Source of the DNA: Prochlorococcus sp. AG-402-O16
GTDB taxonomy: Bacteria; Cyanobacteriota; Cyanobacteriia; PCC-6307; Cyanobiaceae
Assembly: GCA_003216415.1 (NCBI GenBank)
Contig: QCIY01000009.1
Coordinates: forward strand, 1-64,000
Direction: 5' to 3'
DNA: 64,000 nt
The position numbers were made by a program, and so were the translations under genes. Numbering within the stretch: the first letter of the stretch is position 1; each line of letters opens with the position of its first letter. The notes beneath the pieces are model-generated. The model searched no databases, was not told the DNA's origin, and saw nothing but the letters and a program-made list of their open reading frames with translations. This document shows, piece after piece, positions 13,604 through 20,094 of this stretch.

Positions 13604-13783
13604 TTATGCTGGCAATTTACAATCAAGTTCTATTATCCCTTCATCCATAAGGCGACCAATTTTTAAAACTAGTGCCATATCTAACCTTGAAAATTCTGAT
13701 TGATGATCTGCAATCCAATCCAATTCGGATAAAGTTATTGATCCAGTTGCATTAACTAGGAGAAAAAGAATACCTAAATTCAT
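13604..13783 (-). CDS. 59-residue protein, last gene of the hli cluster
   Basis: The hydrophobic start MNLGILFLLVNATGSITLSE is followed by ELDWIADHQSEFSRLDMALV, KIGRLMDEGIIELDC and LPA. The second half resembles a winged-helix-like regulator fragment (helix, turn, helix, then an IGRLMDEGIIELD wing), but it is too short to assign. It is 4 bases downstream of a 29-codon gene in the same run. Confidence 0.55.
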   Translation of the reverse strand: MNLGILFLLVNATGSITLSELDWIADHQSEFSRLDMALVLKIGRLMDEGIIELDCKLPA

Positions 13784-13787
13784 TTTT

Positions 13788-13877
13788 TTAACTAGTTGCT
13801 TTTTTCCCTTTAGCTATCATTACCACTGGCACTAATAGATATGTAAAGAAGGAGATTAAGAAAATGTCTATATTCAT
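13788..13877 (-). CDS. 29-residue membrane peptide in hli cluster
   Basis: MNIDIFLISFFTYLLVPVVM is one transmembrane helix, with a basic tail AKGKKATS. It begins 1 base after the stop of the hli gene at 13879-14007. Tight spacing on both sides supports co-transcription. Confidence 0.5.
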   Translation of the reverse strand: MNIDIFLISFFTYLLVPVVMIAKGKKATS

Positions 13878-13878
13878 T

Positions 13879-14007
13879 TTAAAAAATACCTGGGATGATC
13901 CAGCCAAAAAGACCGTAGTTTACAACCAATGCGAATAAACCCATCATTGCCATTCTTCCATTAGTTCTCTCGGCATTTTGCCAATAAGTTGGTTTTGAGT
14001 TTTCCAT
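13879..14007 (-). CDS. hli: High-light-inducible protein (Hli)
   Basis: This 42-residue Hli has AERTNGRMAMMGLFALVVNY, with the chlorophyll-binding ExxNGR. It ends GWIIPGIF rather than TGQIIPG, which makes it the most divergent Hli in the cluster. One thylakoid helix is expected, with a pigment-binding, photoprotective role. Confidence 0.9.
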   Translation of the reverse strand: MENSKPTYWQNAERTNGRMAMMGLFALVVNYGLFGWIIPGIF

Positions 14008-14043
14008 TTTTTAATTGTTCGTTAATAAGAGTGATTAAATTTT

Positions 14044-14130
14044 TTATTGTGCGTAAGCAATACTTGGTGATATCGCAGTAGTTATTATTGCAATGCCAAA
14101 TAGTGATATGGCAATTAGAAATGTTTTCAT
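14044..14130 (-). CDS. 28-residue signal-peptide-like peptide
   Basis: MKTFLIAISLFGIAIITTAI is followed by SPSIAYAQ, which reads exactly like a signal peptide with an AYA cleavage motif and almost nothing after it. It could be a very small exported or membrane peptide, or a truncated secreted protein. Its ATG overlaps the stop of the upstream 39-codon gene. Confidence 0.5.
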   Translation of the reverse strand: MKTFLIAISLFGIAIITTAISPSIAYAQ

Positions 14131-14246
14131 AAAAGTCCTACTTTTCCTGCTGTAATACCCACAGTAAAAAAGAAACCAAACTCTAAAAGGTCTTTAGCAC
14201 TTGAAGGGACTGAGTTAGATAAAGATGAGATGAAAACCAAAATCAT
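14127..14246 (-). CDS. 39-residue membrane peptide, paralogue of the ORF at 10691
   Basis: MILVFISSLSNSVPSSAKDL continues LEFGFFFTVGITAGKVGLL. The core D-L-L-E-F-G-F-F-F matches the 34-residue peptide at 10691. It is translationally coupled (ATGA overlap) to the next small gene in the hli cluster. The function is unknown. Confidence 0.6.
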   Translation of the reverse strand: MILVFISSLSNSVPSSAKDLLEFGFFFTVGITAGKVGLL

Positions 14247-14261
14247 TTTGATATATATCCT

Positions 14262-14444
14262 TTAAGCCCCTTGGGGAACGTAGTTATACGCCGGGGAAAT
14301 TAATCCACCGCCATCATCATCGTCATCATCGTCATTCCATGGCAAATCACTCAACATTAATGCACTAACCATAAATACTGTTATGACTGGCATAAAAGGA
14401 AAAAGTATAGTGTTTATCCAAGTGTTAATTCCTACTTCAAGCAT
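14262..14444 (-). CDS. Membrane protein with polyaspartate run
   Basis: This 60-residue protein has a hydrophobic N-terminal half (NTILFPFMPVITVFMVSALM), then SDLPWN, seven consecutive aspartates, GGG and an aromatic end SPAYNYVPQGA. The acidic run may bind a divalent cation, which is inference. Its ATG overlaps the TAA of the upstream hli gene by 1 base. Confidence 0.6.
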   Translation of the reverse strand: MLEVGINTWINTILFPFMPVITVFMVSALMLSDLPWNDDDDDDDGGGLISPAYNYVPQGA

Positions 14445-14584
14445 TACACCATGCCAGGAATAATTTGACCTGTTGTTAGATAAGCGCCAACAAGAGCTAT
14501 AAAGCCCATCATTGCAAATCTGCCGTTAAGCTTCTCAGCTATAATCTTTTCCTTCTCAACTGTTTTTGTTTTTGAATTTGTCAT
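14444..14584 (-). CDS. hli: High-light-inducible protein (Hli)
   Basis: This 46-residue Hli starts MTNSKTKTVEKEK and contains AEKLNGRFAMMGFIALVGAY with a complete ExxNGR, then TTGQIIPGMV. I start it at 14584 rather than at an upstream in-frame codon, because that extension overlaps the preceding hli gene and is not Hli-like. Its ATG overlaps the preceding TAA. It is a photoprotective thylakoid protein. Confidence 0.9.
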   Translation of the reverse strand: MTNSKTKTVEKEKIIAEKLNGRFAMMGFIALVGAYLTTGQIIPGMV

Positions 14585-14691
14585 TAGAACCAACCAGGAA
14601 TAATTTGACCAGTTGTTACGTATGCGCCAACAGCTGCAACGAAACCGAGCATTGCTGCCCAACCGTTAAATCTTTCTGCTTCAGGAGTCAT
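14584..14691 (-). CDS. hli: High-light-inducible protein (Hli), first gene of cluster
   Basis: This 35-residue minimal Hli reads TPEAERFNGWAAMLGFVAAV and ends TTGQIIPGWF. The arginine of the usual ExxNGR is tryptophan here. It is the first gene of an eight-gene minus-strand run with overlapping or near-overlapping junctions. Transcription must start in the AT-rich 14692-14870 region. Confidence 0.9.
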   Translation of the reverse strand: MTPEAERFNGWAAMLGFVAAVGAYVTTGQIIPGWF

Positions 14692-14875
14692 TTTTATAAA
14701 AAGTAATTTATGTAAACTAATGTAACACTAATATTAATTTATGTAAATAAATTGGTCGTAAATACTTATATTTATATTAAAATTTCACATTTATGTTACA
14801 TAACTGTATTTTATTACGTATCTGCACAAAAATATTTTTAAAGGTTTAGATCAAGTAGTTTTATAAGACTTCAAT

Positions 14876-14905
14876 TGACAGTCGATCTAAACTAGGGGAA
14901 TAAGA
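14876..14905 (+). promoter_or_regulatory. Repeated promoter-like element before the NTF2-like gene
   Basis: TTGACAGTCGATCTAAACT is followed by GGGGAATAAGACC, a T-run and the ATG at 14921. It matches the arrangement at 4851-4890 and the -35 element at 6507. TTGACA is a good -35 box; the -10 box is weak. Confidence 0.45.
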
Positions 14906-14920
14906 CCCTTTTTTTGATTA

Positions 14921-15337
14921 ATGGGAAAAGAAACTTCTCAAATAACAGAAAGGGAGGCTTTGAGTATCTATGCAAGAATGCTCCATACTCTTGATTCAAC
15001 TGAGTTTGAATCGTTTTTGTCAGAAGACTTCTCATACTCCTCACAAAAAGTGTTAACTGATATGGACTCAAGAGATGAATTCATTCAATATATCAGACCA
15101 AAACTTGAAACAATAAAAAAAACTAAGAGTCTTGTTTATGCCGAATTAGGAGTCTGCTCAGCCTATGGTCATACAGATTGTCTTATCATGGCTCAAGGAG
15201 ATAAGTCTAATCTACTTGGACTTGCTTACGCTTCTGTAGATAAGGGAAAAATATGTAGTCTTGCCTTGTGCGTTGTTCCAACACCTGATTCGGCTGAGCG
15301 GAGTGGAATTTATCCTGGTCTTAAGTCGATTGAATAA
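14921..15337 (+). CDS. NTF2-like protein
   Basis: This 138-residue soluble protein has an NTF2/SnoaL-like outline: helices at the N-terminus (REALSIYARMLHTLDSTEFE), SEDFSYSSQKVLTDMDSRDE, then strands SLVYAELGVCSAYGHTDCLI and KICSLALCVVPTPDSAERSG. It may act as a small-ligand-binding protein. Its G+C is visibly above that of the surrounding small genes, as in the following SIMPL gene, suggesting shared origin. Confidence 0.55.
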   Translation: MGKETSQITEREALSIYARMLHTLDSTEFESFLSEDFSYSSQKVLTDMDSRDEFIQYIRPKLETIKKTKSLVYAELGVCSAYGHTDCLIMAQGDKSNLLGLAYASVDKGKICSLALCVVPTPDSAERSGIYPGLKSIE

Positions 15338-15527
15338 TACAAAAATACTGCTTGCACGATATTATTTGTTCTGGCAATATAAGTAACCGACTCCAAAATT
15401 GGCACATCAAACTAAGATGTTTCCCTTAATGGCCAGATAGAACTGAAGGATTTGAGATCAGGGTTTTTAAAATAATTTTCTTTCGGTTCAGCTGTTAAAA
15501 AGCTCCTACACACATACTTACTAGATA

Positions 15528-16310
15528 ATGAAAATTATTAAGAAACTCAGATCCCTTCCAGGCGATTCTCTGAGTGTTATACGCCGCACCCCTCCACTTG
15601 TTTTCGCAATGGCTGTCTTATCTCTCGGAGGATTTATAGGTGCCTCTACCGTCCTTGTGAGAGGGTTCAGAATGGTTGAGAATTCCATAACTGTTACTGG
15701 TGCAAGTACTGAGAGTTTTGAGAGTGATATTGCCAAATGGTCCGTTCAGGTGAGGGCAACGGGAAAGACTCAAATCGACTCATTCAATAAACATAAAGAG
15801 TCAATGAAAAAGACTATGAATTTCCTAAAAGCCAATGGAATTGAAGATGGTATAAAACAGGAAGTTTACCTTGGGCCAGCCAGCATCAAAGAATATGAAA
15901 CCAAGCATCCCAAGACCAATGAAATCATAAGAACCGAATGGATCACCTATCAGAATATAGAAATCCAGAGCAATGATGTTCATCGAATTCAAAAGACCCA
16001 CAGCAAGATAACTGAACTTCTTGGAGATGGGGTTTTCGTAAAACCAAGTTCTCCAGAATTCACATATTCAAAACTTGCTAATAAAAGAGTTGATATGCTC
16101 GCTAAGGCTGCAAAGGATGCCCGAATCAGAGCTGAGGCTATCGCACTTCAGGCAGGATCTGAAGTAGGTGGTCTTAAGAAAGTAAATACCGGTGTTTTTC
16201 AGATAACAGTTCCTAATTCCACGAGAGTAAGCAGCTGGGGTTCTTATGACACAACTACTATCAAGAAAGATATCACCGCTGTTATGGGAGTGACTTTTGC
16301 GGTTAAGTGA
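15528..16310 (+). CDS. SIMPL domain (DUF541) membrane-anchored protein
   Basis: This 260-residue protein has a basic N-terminus, one transmembrane anchor (about residues 23-45, TPPLVFAMAVLSLGGFIGAS) and a periplasmic SIMPL domain from about residue 52. The domain shows ITVTGASTESFESDIAKW, then LKANGIEDGIKQEVYLGPAS and AAKDARIRAEAIALQAGSEV. SIMPL proteins occur in envelope stress contexts; no enzyme activity is established. G+C is clearly higher than in the neighbours, a sign of transfer. Confidence 0.8.
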   Translation: MKIIKKLRSLPGDSLSVIRRTPPLVFAMAVLSLGGFIGASTVLVRGFRMVENSITVTGASTESFESDIAKWSVQVRATGKTQIDSFNKHKESMKKTMNFLKANGIEDGIKQEVYLGPASIKEYETKHPKTNEIIRTEWITYQNIEIQSNDVHRIQKTHSKITELLGDGVFVKPSSPEFTYSKLANKRVDMLAKAAKDARIRAEAIALQAGSEVGGLKKVNTGVFQITVPNSTRVSSWGSYDTTTIKKDITAVMGVTFAVK

Positions 16311-16314
16311 TAAC

Positions 16315-16383
16315 TCAGGGAGTCTTCTTTTTGCCTTTAAGGATCATCAATAAGGCAGACCAATAAGCATCAGGCTCCCCCAT
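16315..16383 (-). CDS. Possible 22-residue peptide
   Basis: The minus-strand frame MGEPDAYWSALLMILKGKKK ends TP. The start GEPDAY recalls SEPDAY at the EVE start, but the following residues differ. It may be chance or a relic. No ribosome-binding site is clear. Confidence 0.2.
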   Translation of the reverse strand: MGEPDAYWSALLMILKGKKKTP

Positions 16384-16475
16384 CAATTAATAAAAAAGTA
16401 TTCAGGTTCATTTATCAATTGAAGATATTCGGCTGGTCATTATTTTGAATTTGAGAGTCTTTTTTGATCCTTAAT

Positions 16476-16568
16476 CCGTACAATTTTGTTCCTCTAACCG
16501 CACACATAAAACTTGAGATTAACTATTCAAATGAATTAGAACACAAGTGTAGTCAAGAGGTAAGTCTT
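16476..16568 (+). promoter_or_regulatory. Conserved leader upstream of the cassette's first gene (copy B)
   Basis: CCGTACAATTTTGTTCCTC and AACCGCACACATAAAA are identical or nearly so to 5572-5664. The first 75 bases are shared with 9735-9812. An AGAGG site precedes the ATG at 16569. Confidence 0.45.
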
Positions 16569-16721
16569 ATGGCATCAAACGACACATTCACCATCCAAGA
16601 GATGGACTTGGATACAAGAGATCTTTCATACGATATTAAGGCGAAAGAACTTGAAGCTTACTGGTATAAAGAATGCGAAAAGCATCTAAGTAATAACCAT
16701 TGCAAAATTTTTTGCGATTAA
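16569..16721 (+). CDS. 50-residue cassette protein B with CP12-like C-terminus
   Basis: MASNDTFTIQEMDLDTRDLS ends with LEAYWYKECEKHLSNNHCKI followed by FCD. It is the paralogue of 5665-5817 and keeps both cysteines in a C-x8-C arrangement plus a terminal C-D. CP12 proteins carry a C-terminal C-x8-C redox loop, so a related redox-sensing role is conceivable but unproven. Confidence 0.65.
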   Translation: MASNDTFTIQEMDLDTRDLSYDIKAKELEAYWYKECEKHLSNNHCKIFCD

Positions 16722-16807
16722 TACTCGAACTTTTTAAGTATTCTTACGCTTGATTTTTATATATCATCCGTACTAAAGCATAGTCAGATAGAAAGGAGGA
16801 AAAGCAG

Positions 16808-16909
16808 ATGACTAATTTAACTATAGAGATTCTATTTTGGGCAATTTTAGTTCCTTATCTGGGATTAAGATTTTCTAAAACCTGGGATGGCTTCAAAAAA
16901 CAGTATTAA
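16808..16909 (+). CDS. 33-residue single-pass membrane protein, cassette copy B
   Basis: MTNLTIEILFWAILVPYLGL ends SKTWDGFKKQY, nearly the same as the product at 5902. A strong ribosome-binding site GAAAGGAGG stands before the ATG. Most differences between the copies are conservative, as expected for a selected protein. Confidence 0.7.
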   Translation: MTNLTIEILFWAILVPYLGLRFSKTWDGFKKQY

Positions 16910-16922
16910 TTAGGAGGGAAAA

Positions 16923-17069
16923 ATGAAACTTCAAACACAATTCACAGTCCCAAACAAAGGTCTGCGAGATCTTGATTATGTCAATAGAGTAGAAGCTTTA
17001 GAAGAAACTTTTAAGAGAGAATGTCAAGATTACCCAACTAAAGAAGATGGTTTAGTTTGTTGTAACTGA
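16923..17069 (+). CDS. 48-residue protein with cysteine-containing C-terminus
   Basis: The ATG follows GGAGGG by 5 bases and lies 13 bases after the membrane peptide, so it is the third gene of the copy B unit. MKLQTQFTVPNKGLRDLDYV is followed by EALEETFKRECQDYPTKEDG and a VCCN end. The pattern E-L/A-L-E-x2-[FY]-K-x-E-C recalls the C-terminus of the cassette protein at 16569. The function is unknown. Confidence 0.6.
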   Translation: MKLQTQFTVPNKGLRDLDYVNRVEALEETFKRECQDYPTKEDGLVCCN

Positions 17070-17141
17070 CTATTGATTAATCGGTTTTCATAGCTTATAA
17101 ATTTTAAAAATATTCATAAATTTTTAAGGAGAGGTTTAACT

Positions 17142-17660
17142 ATGAAATTAAAATTCATGCCAACAAAAATTTTTAGAGAGACTCCAAAAGTGACATTCTT
17201 TGATGCAGGATTGGGGGCATCTAATGGTTGCGATGTGGTAATTCATTCTGAAGAAGCTATATCTCCTCCAGATGATTTTAAAGATGAACAATATTACGTT
17301 CACAATCATCAAATTGATCACAACTTAGTTATTACTGGGGAAAGAACATTTGTTTTAATAAATCCTGCATGGGATGAACCTCATCATGTGATTTATTTAA
17401 ATAGATCTATGGGAGCTTTAGAAATTCCTGTTGGAACTTATCACAGATCAATCTCAGGCAAAGAAGGTAGTATTGTTTTAAATCAACCCATAAGAGATAA
17501 ATTTTTTGATCCAGCTAAAGAATTTATCCCACAAAAATTAGACCAAATAAGTTTAATAAAGGCAAGAGAAACTCCACCTGTTTATTGGGTTTGGGGAAAT
17601 GATCAAATTAAGAGAGTTGGGTTTAAGCCCCTAGAACGAAGAATTAAGACCCTTGCTTAA
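17142..17660 (+). CDS. Cupin-like protein
   Basis: This 172-residue protein has a histidine-rich core (H54, H56, H60 in YYVHNHQIDH; H81-H82 in DEPHHVIYL; H101 in VGTYHRS) spaced as in a cupin beta-barrel metal site. YLNRSMGALEIPVGTYH fits the second cupin motif region. It has AAGGAGAGG before the ATG. The substrate is unknown; it may be a dioxygenase, isomerase or binding protein. It is spaced 1 base from the LOG gene downstream. Confidence 0.6.
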   Translation: MKLKFMPTKIFRETPKVTFFDAGLGASNGCDVVIHSEEAISPPDDFKDEQYYVHNHQIDHNLVITGERTFVLINPAWDEPHHVIYLNRSMGALEIPVGTYHRSISGKEGSIVLNQPIRDKFFDPAKEFIPQKLDQISLIKARETPPVYWVWGNDQIKRVGFKPLERRIKTLA

Positions 17661-17661
17661 T

Positions 17662-18528
17662 ATGAACAAAACACAAAAAGGTATTTCAACCAAAATTAAT
17701 AATTCAAAAAATCTGAATTTAATTATTAATTCTGATACGTATAAATTGGCTTATGAAGATATTGGTTTGCTCAACAGAAACGAAATGCGCGGAGTCAGAA
17801 TGCTGCTTGAAATTACTAAACCAGATTTAATCCTAGAAGAAAATAAAATTCTTTCAACCATAATAATTTTTGGAGGAGCAAGTATTACAGAAGGATCAAA
17901 AACAAAAGAGAAAATTGACGATATAAAAAAGTTAATTAAAAAAAATCCTTCATCGGTTTTGCTTAAACGAAATTTAAATAGATTAGAAAATTTGCTATCA
18001 ATGAGTCACTATTATCAATCCGCAAGGGAGTTTTCTAAACTTGCTTCAATAAATAATCAAAGTAAATCCTGTAATTCTCATGTGATTGTGACTGGTGGGG
18101 GTCCAGGGATTATGGAAGCTGCTAATAGAGGTGCGTTTGAAGCAAATTGTAAATCTATAGGGTTAAATATCAGTCTTCCCAATGAACAAATCCCCAATGC
18201 TTTTATAACTCCAGGTCTATGCTTTAAATTTAATTATTTTGCATTAAGAAAGATCCATTTTGTCATGCGATCAATAGGAGCTGTATTTTTTCCTGGGGGT
18301 TTTGGAACATTAGATGAATTATTTGAACTATTAACACTTCGTCAAACAGGAATGAAAAACAAAATCCCAATAATACTTTTTGGAAGAGAATATTGGGATA
18401 AGATAATTAACTTCGAATATCTAGCTGATCTTGGATTAATTTCAGATGAGCACTTAAATCTTTTTGAATATGCAGACACCGCATCCGAAGCATGGGAAAT
18501 TATCAAATCATCAAATATCTCAGATTAG
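17662..18528 (+). CDS. LOG family (TIGR00730-like) nucleotide hydrolase
   Basis: This 288-residue protein has the LOG signatures GGGPGIMEAANRGA and FPGGFGTLDELFEL in a Rossmann-like fold. Family members with PGGxGTxxE act as nucleotide 5'-monophosphate nucleosidases (cytokinin-activating LOG) or related purine/pyrimidine nucleosidases. An N-terminal extension of about 70 residues is longer than in minimal LOG proteins. I chose ATG 17662 over the TTG at 17653, which overlaps the upstream stop. Confidence 0.85.
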   Translation: MNKTQKGISTKINNSKNLNLIINSDTYKLAYEDIGLLNRNEMRGVRMLLEITKPDLILEENKILSTIIIFGGASITEGSKTKEKIDDIKKLIKKNPSSVLLKRNLNRLENLLSMSHYYQSAREFSKLASINNQSKSCNSHVIVTGGGPGIMEAANRGAFEANCKSIGLNISLPNEQIPNAFITPGLCFKFNYFALRKIHFVMRSIGAVFFPGGFGTLDELFELLTLRQTGMKNKIPIILFGREYWDKIINFEYLADLGLISDEHLNLFEYADTASEAWEIIKSSNISD

Positions 18529-18556
18529 GATAGGTATCCAAAAAATAATGAAGTTT

Positions 18557-18679
18557 CCCCACACCACCCATCACTTCCCTAAATAGTAACTTTAATGGAT
18601 AATAACTTAAGAAGCGGGTGCTACAAATATTCCATCCACACCCTATCCACACTTCGCAATATTCCTCTAATCCATTGAT
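18557..18679 (+). repeat. EVE gene upstream region, presumed source of dispersed repeat (copy 3)
   Basis: CACTTCCCTAAATAGTAACT and ATGGATAATAAC, then TATTCCATCCACACC and the EVE start, align with copies 1 and 2 in the same order. Here the element leads into an intact gene, so this copy is probably the original and the others are truncated duplicates. Confidence 0.65.
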
Positions 18680-19144
18680 ATGAATGATATTAATTACTGG
18701 CTAATGAAAAGTGAGCCTGATGCCTACAGCATAGATACTTTAAAAAATGATAATGAAACTTTATGGGATGGTATAAGAAATTATCAAGCTCGGAATTTCA
18801 TGAGAAATATGAATAAAGGAGATAAAGTTTTTTTCTATCATTCAAACTGTAAACCTCCAGGTATTGTTGGAATTATGGAGGTGATAGATCTTAATATTGT
18901 TGATCCAACGCAATTTGATAAAGATTCAAAATATTTTGATCCAAAATCAAAACCTGAAAATCCGAGATGGGATTGTGTAAAGGTAAAATATATATCTAAA
19001 TCAAATAAAATTCTAAGTTTACCAGAATTGAAAATTTTATTTAACGAAGATGAGTTATTGGTTGTAAAAAAAGGGAATAGATTATCTATTCTTCCAATTG
19101 AAATGAATATAGCAAGAGTAATTCTAAAAAAAATTAATTCATAA
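18680..19144 (+). CDS. EVE domain protein
   Basis: This 154-residue protein has YWLMKSEPDAYSIDTL, WDGIRNYQARNFMRNMNKGD and KVFFYHSNCKPPGIVGIMEV, the standard EVE/thymocyte nuclear protein 1 pattern. EVE domains are PUA-like folds that read modified bases in nucleic acid. The full domain is present and intact. Its promoter and first codons have degenerate copies at 13.1 and 11.1 kb. Confidence 0.9.
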   Translation: MNDINYWLMKSEPDAYSIDTLKNDNETLWDGIRNYQARNFMRNMNKGDKVFFYHSNCKPPGIVGIMEVIDLNIVDPTQFDKDSKYFDPKSKPENPRWDCVKVKYISKSNKILSLPELKILFNEDELLVVKKGNRLSILPIEMNIARVILKKINS

Positions 19145-19154
19145 AAATTACAAT

Positions 19155-19409
19155 TTAATTTTCAGAATTTCTTTGAAAATACTTGCCTCCTAAATATAGC
19201 TTTGTAATTTCTCTATTATGGAACCCCTTTTCCATTAAGAATCCTGCAATAGCCCTATGAATAATTTCATATTGATCCAAATTAGGACGTTCCTCAACAA
19301 ATTTTTTCATAGCCTTTTGAAGATTTTCTTGAAGTTCACATTTGAAGCTAATTACTTCATCTTTCTTATTTGTAACTCTTGGATTTTCCTTACAATTTAA
19401 CTCTTGCAT
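19155..19409 (-). CDS. DUF2811 family protein
   Basis: This 84-residue protein contains ISFKCELQENLQKAMKKFVE, PNLDQYEIIHRAIAGFLMEK and REITKLYLGGKYF. The pattern fits the small cyanobacterial DUF2811 family, thought to have a ribbon-helix-helix-like or helical fold. The molecular role is unknown. It ends 10 bp from the convergent EVE gene. Confidence 0.8.
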   Translation of the reverse strand: MQELNCKENPRVTNKKDEVISFKCELQENLQKAMKKFVEERPNLDQYEIIHRAIAGFLMEKGFHNREITKLYLGGKYFQRNSEN

Positions 19410-19720
19410 TTTAAAAAATTGTTTTAAATTTAAATTTATAAGTTCCAGTTTTCTTCAAAATTACTAAATCGTCAACAAGTATTTAAAACAGTCAGTCTCA
19501 GATAATAGAATAATAAGAATTCAGTCTCTACAAGGGTTATTATGAAAACTAATTTTAGAAAAATAAATTTTACTTTTATATAAAGAATTATATAAAATCA
19601 CAAGTTTTCCACATACTGTAGATTTATAGATATTTTTTAAGAAATAGCTGTGGAAAAAGTGTGAAAAAATTTTTTTAGTGCGGGGAAATATTATTCAAAA
19701 TTTCCAATTAAATTTATCTT
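19410..19720. other. Intergenic region with two inverted DnaA-box-like sites
   Basis: No gene is seen in these 311 bp. TTTTCCACA at 19605-19613 and its inverse TGTGGAAAA at 19649-19657 match the DnaA-box form used in cyanobacteria. The DNA between and around them is very AT-rich. With no dnaA or dnaN nearby it is more likely a DnaA-binding regulatory or titration site than the origin. Confidence 0.4.
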
Positions 19721-20092
19721 TTAATCCATTGATTCCCACATTTTTTTTATTTCAGAAAATAAATTTTGTGCTATTGGTATCGGCCAATACATTTCAAAAG
19801 ATCTTGTTTGGTCCTGACTTTCAAAAACGAACCTTAAACTCCATTCGTTTTTTTTCCCTTCTAACTCAATAAACCAAGGAAGTTGTTCTAATTCTAATGA
19901 AATAGACTCCTCATCCATTAAGTTAGTTTGGATTCCTAATAGTTGCTCATTAATTTTTAAAAGTAATAGATAGAGTGAATAAAATTCATTTTTTTGTAAC
20001 TCAATTGACCAATTATCAACTCCAATCAAAAAGCAATATTTACCTTTTTTAAAATCTCTAAGTAATCTCCATCTTTTTTGGTCTTTTAACAA
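19721..20092 (-). CDS. DUF1818 family protein
   Basis: This 123-residue protein reads RRWRLLRDFKKGKYCFLIGV-like at the start (KRWRLLRDFKKGKYCFLIG), then WSIELQKNEFYSLYLLLLKI and WSLRFVFESQDQTRSFEMYW. It fits DUF1818, a cyanobacterial family of unknown role with a compact alpha/beta fold. It is separated from rpoZ by 2 bp and is probably co-transcribed with it. Confidence 0.8.
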   Translation of the reverse strand: MLKDQKRWRLLRDFKKGKYCFLIGVDNWSIELQKNEFYSLYLLLLKINEQLLGIQTNLMDEESISLELEQLPWFIELEGKKNEWSLRFVFESQDQTRSFEMYWPIPIAQNLFSEIKKMWESMD

Positions 20093-20094
20093 GA

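Larger units (their letters stand above)
16450..16920 (+). repeat. Duplicated two-gene cassette, copy B
   Basis: This is the direct counterpart of 5540-6016, with the same leader, 50-codon gene, spacer, AGAAAGGAGG site and 33-codon membrane gene in the same order. Copy B is followed immediately by a third small gene at 16923 that copy A lacks; there the sequence diverges after TTAGGAG. Confidence 0.85.

Noticed and set aside
4000-17000. Prophage or integrative element
   Set aside because: No integrase, transposase, terminase, capsid or flanking tRNA/att direct repeats could be found; the repeats seen are gene-derived or leader-like.
19605-19657. Chromosomal replication origin
   Set aside because: Only two DnaA boxes and no dnaA, dnaN or related origin genes nearby.
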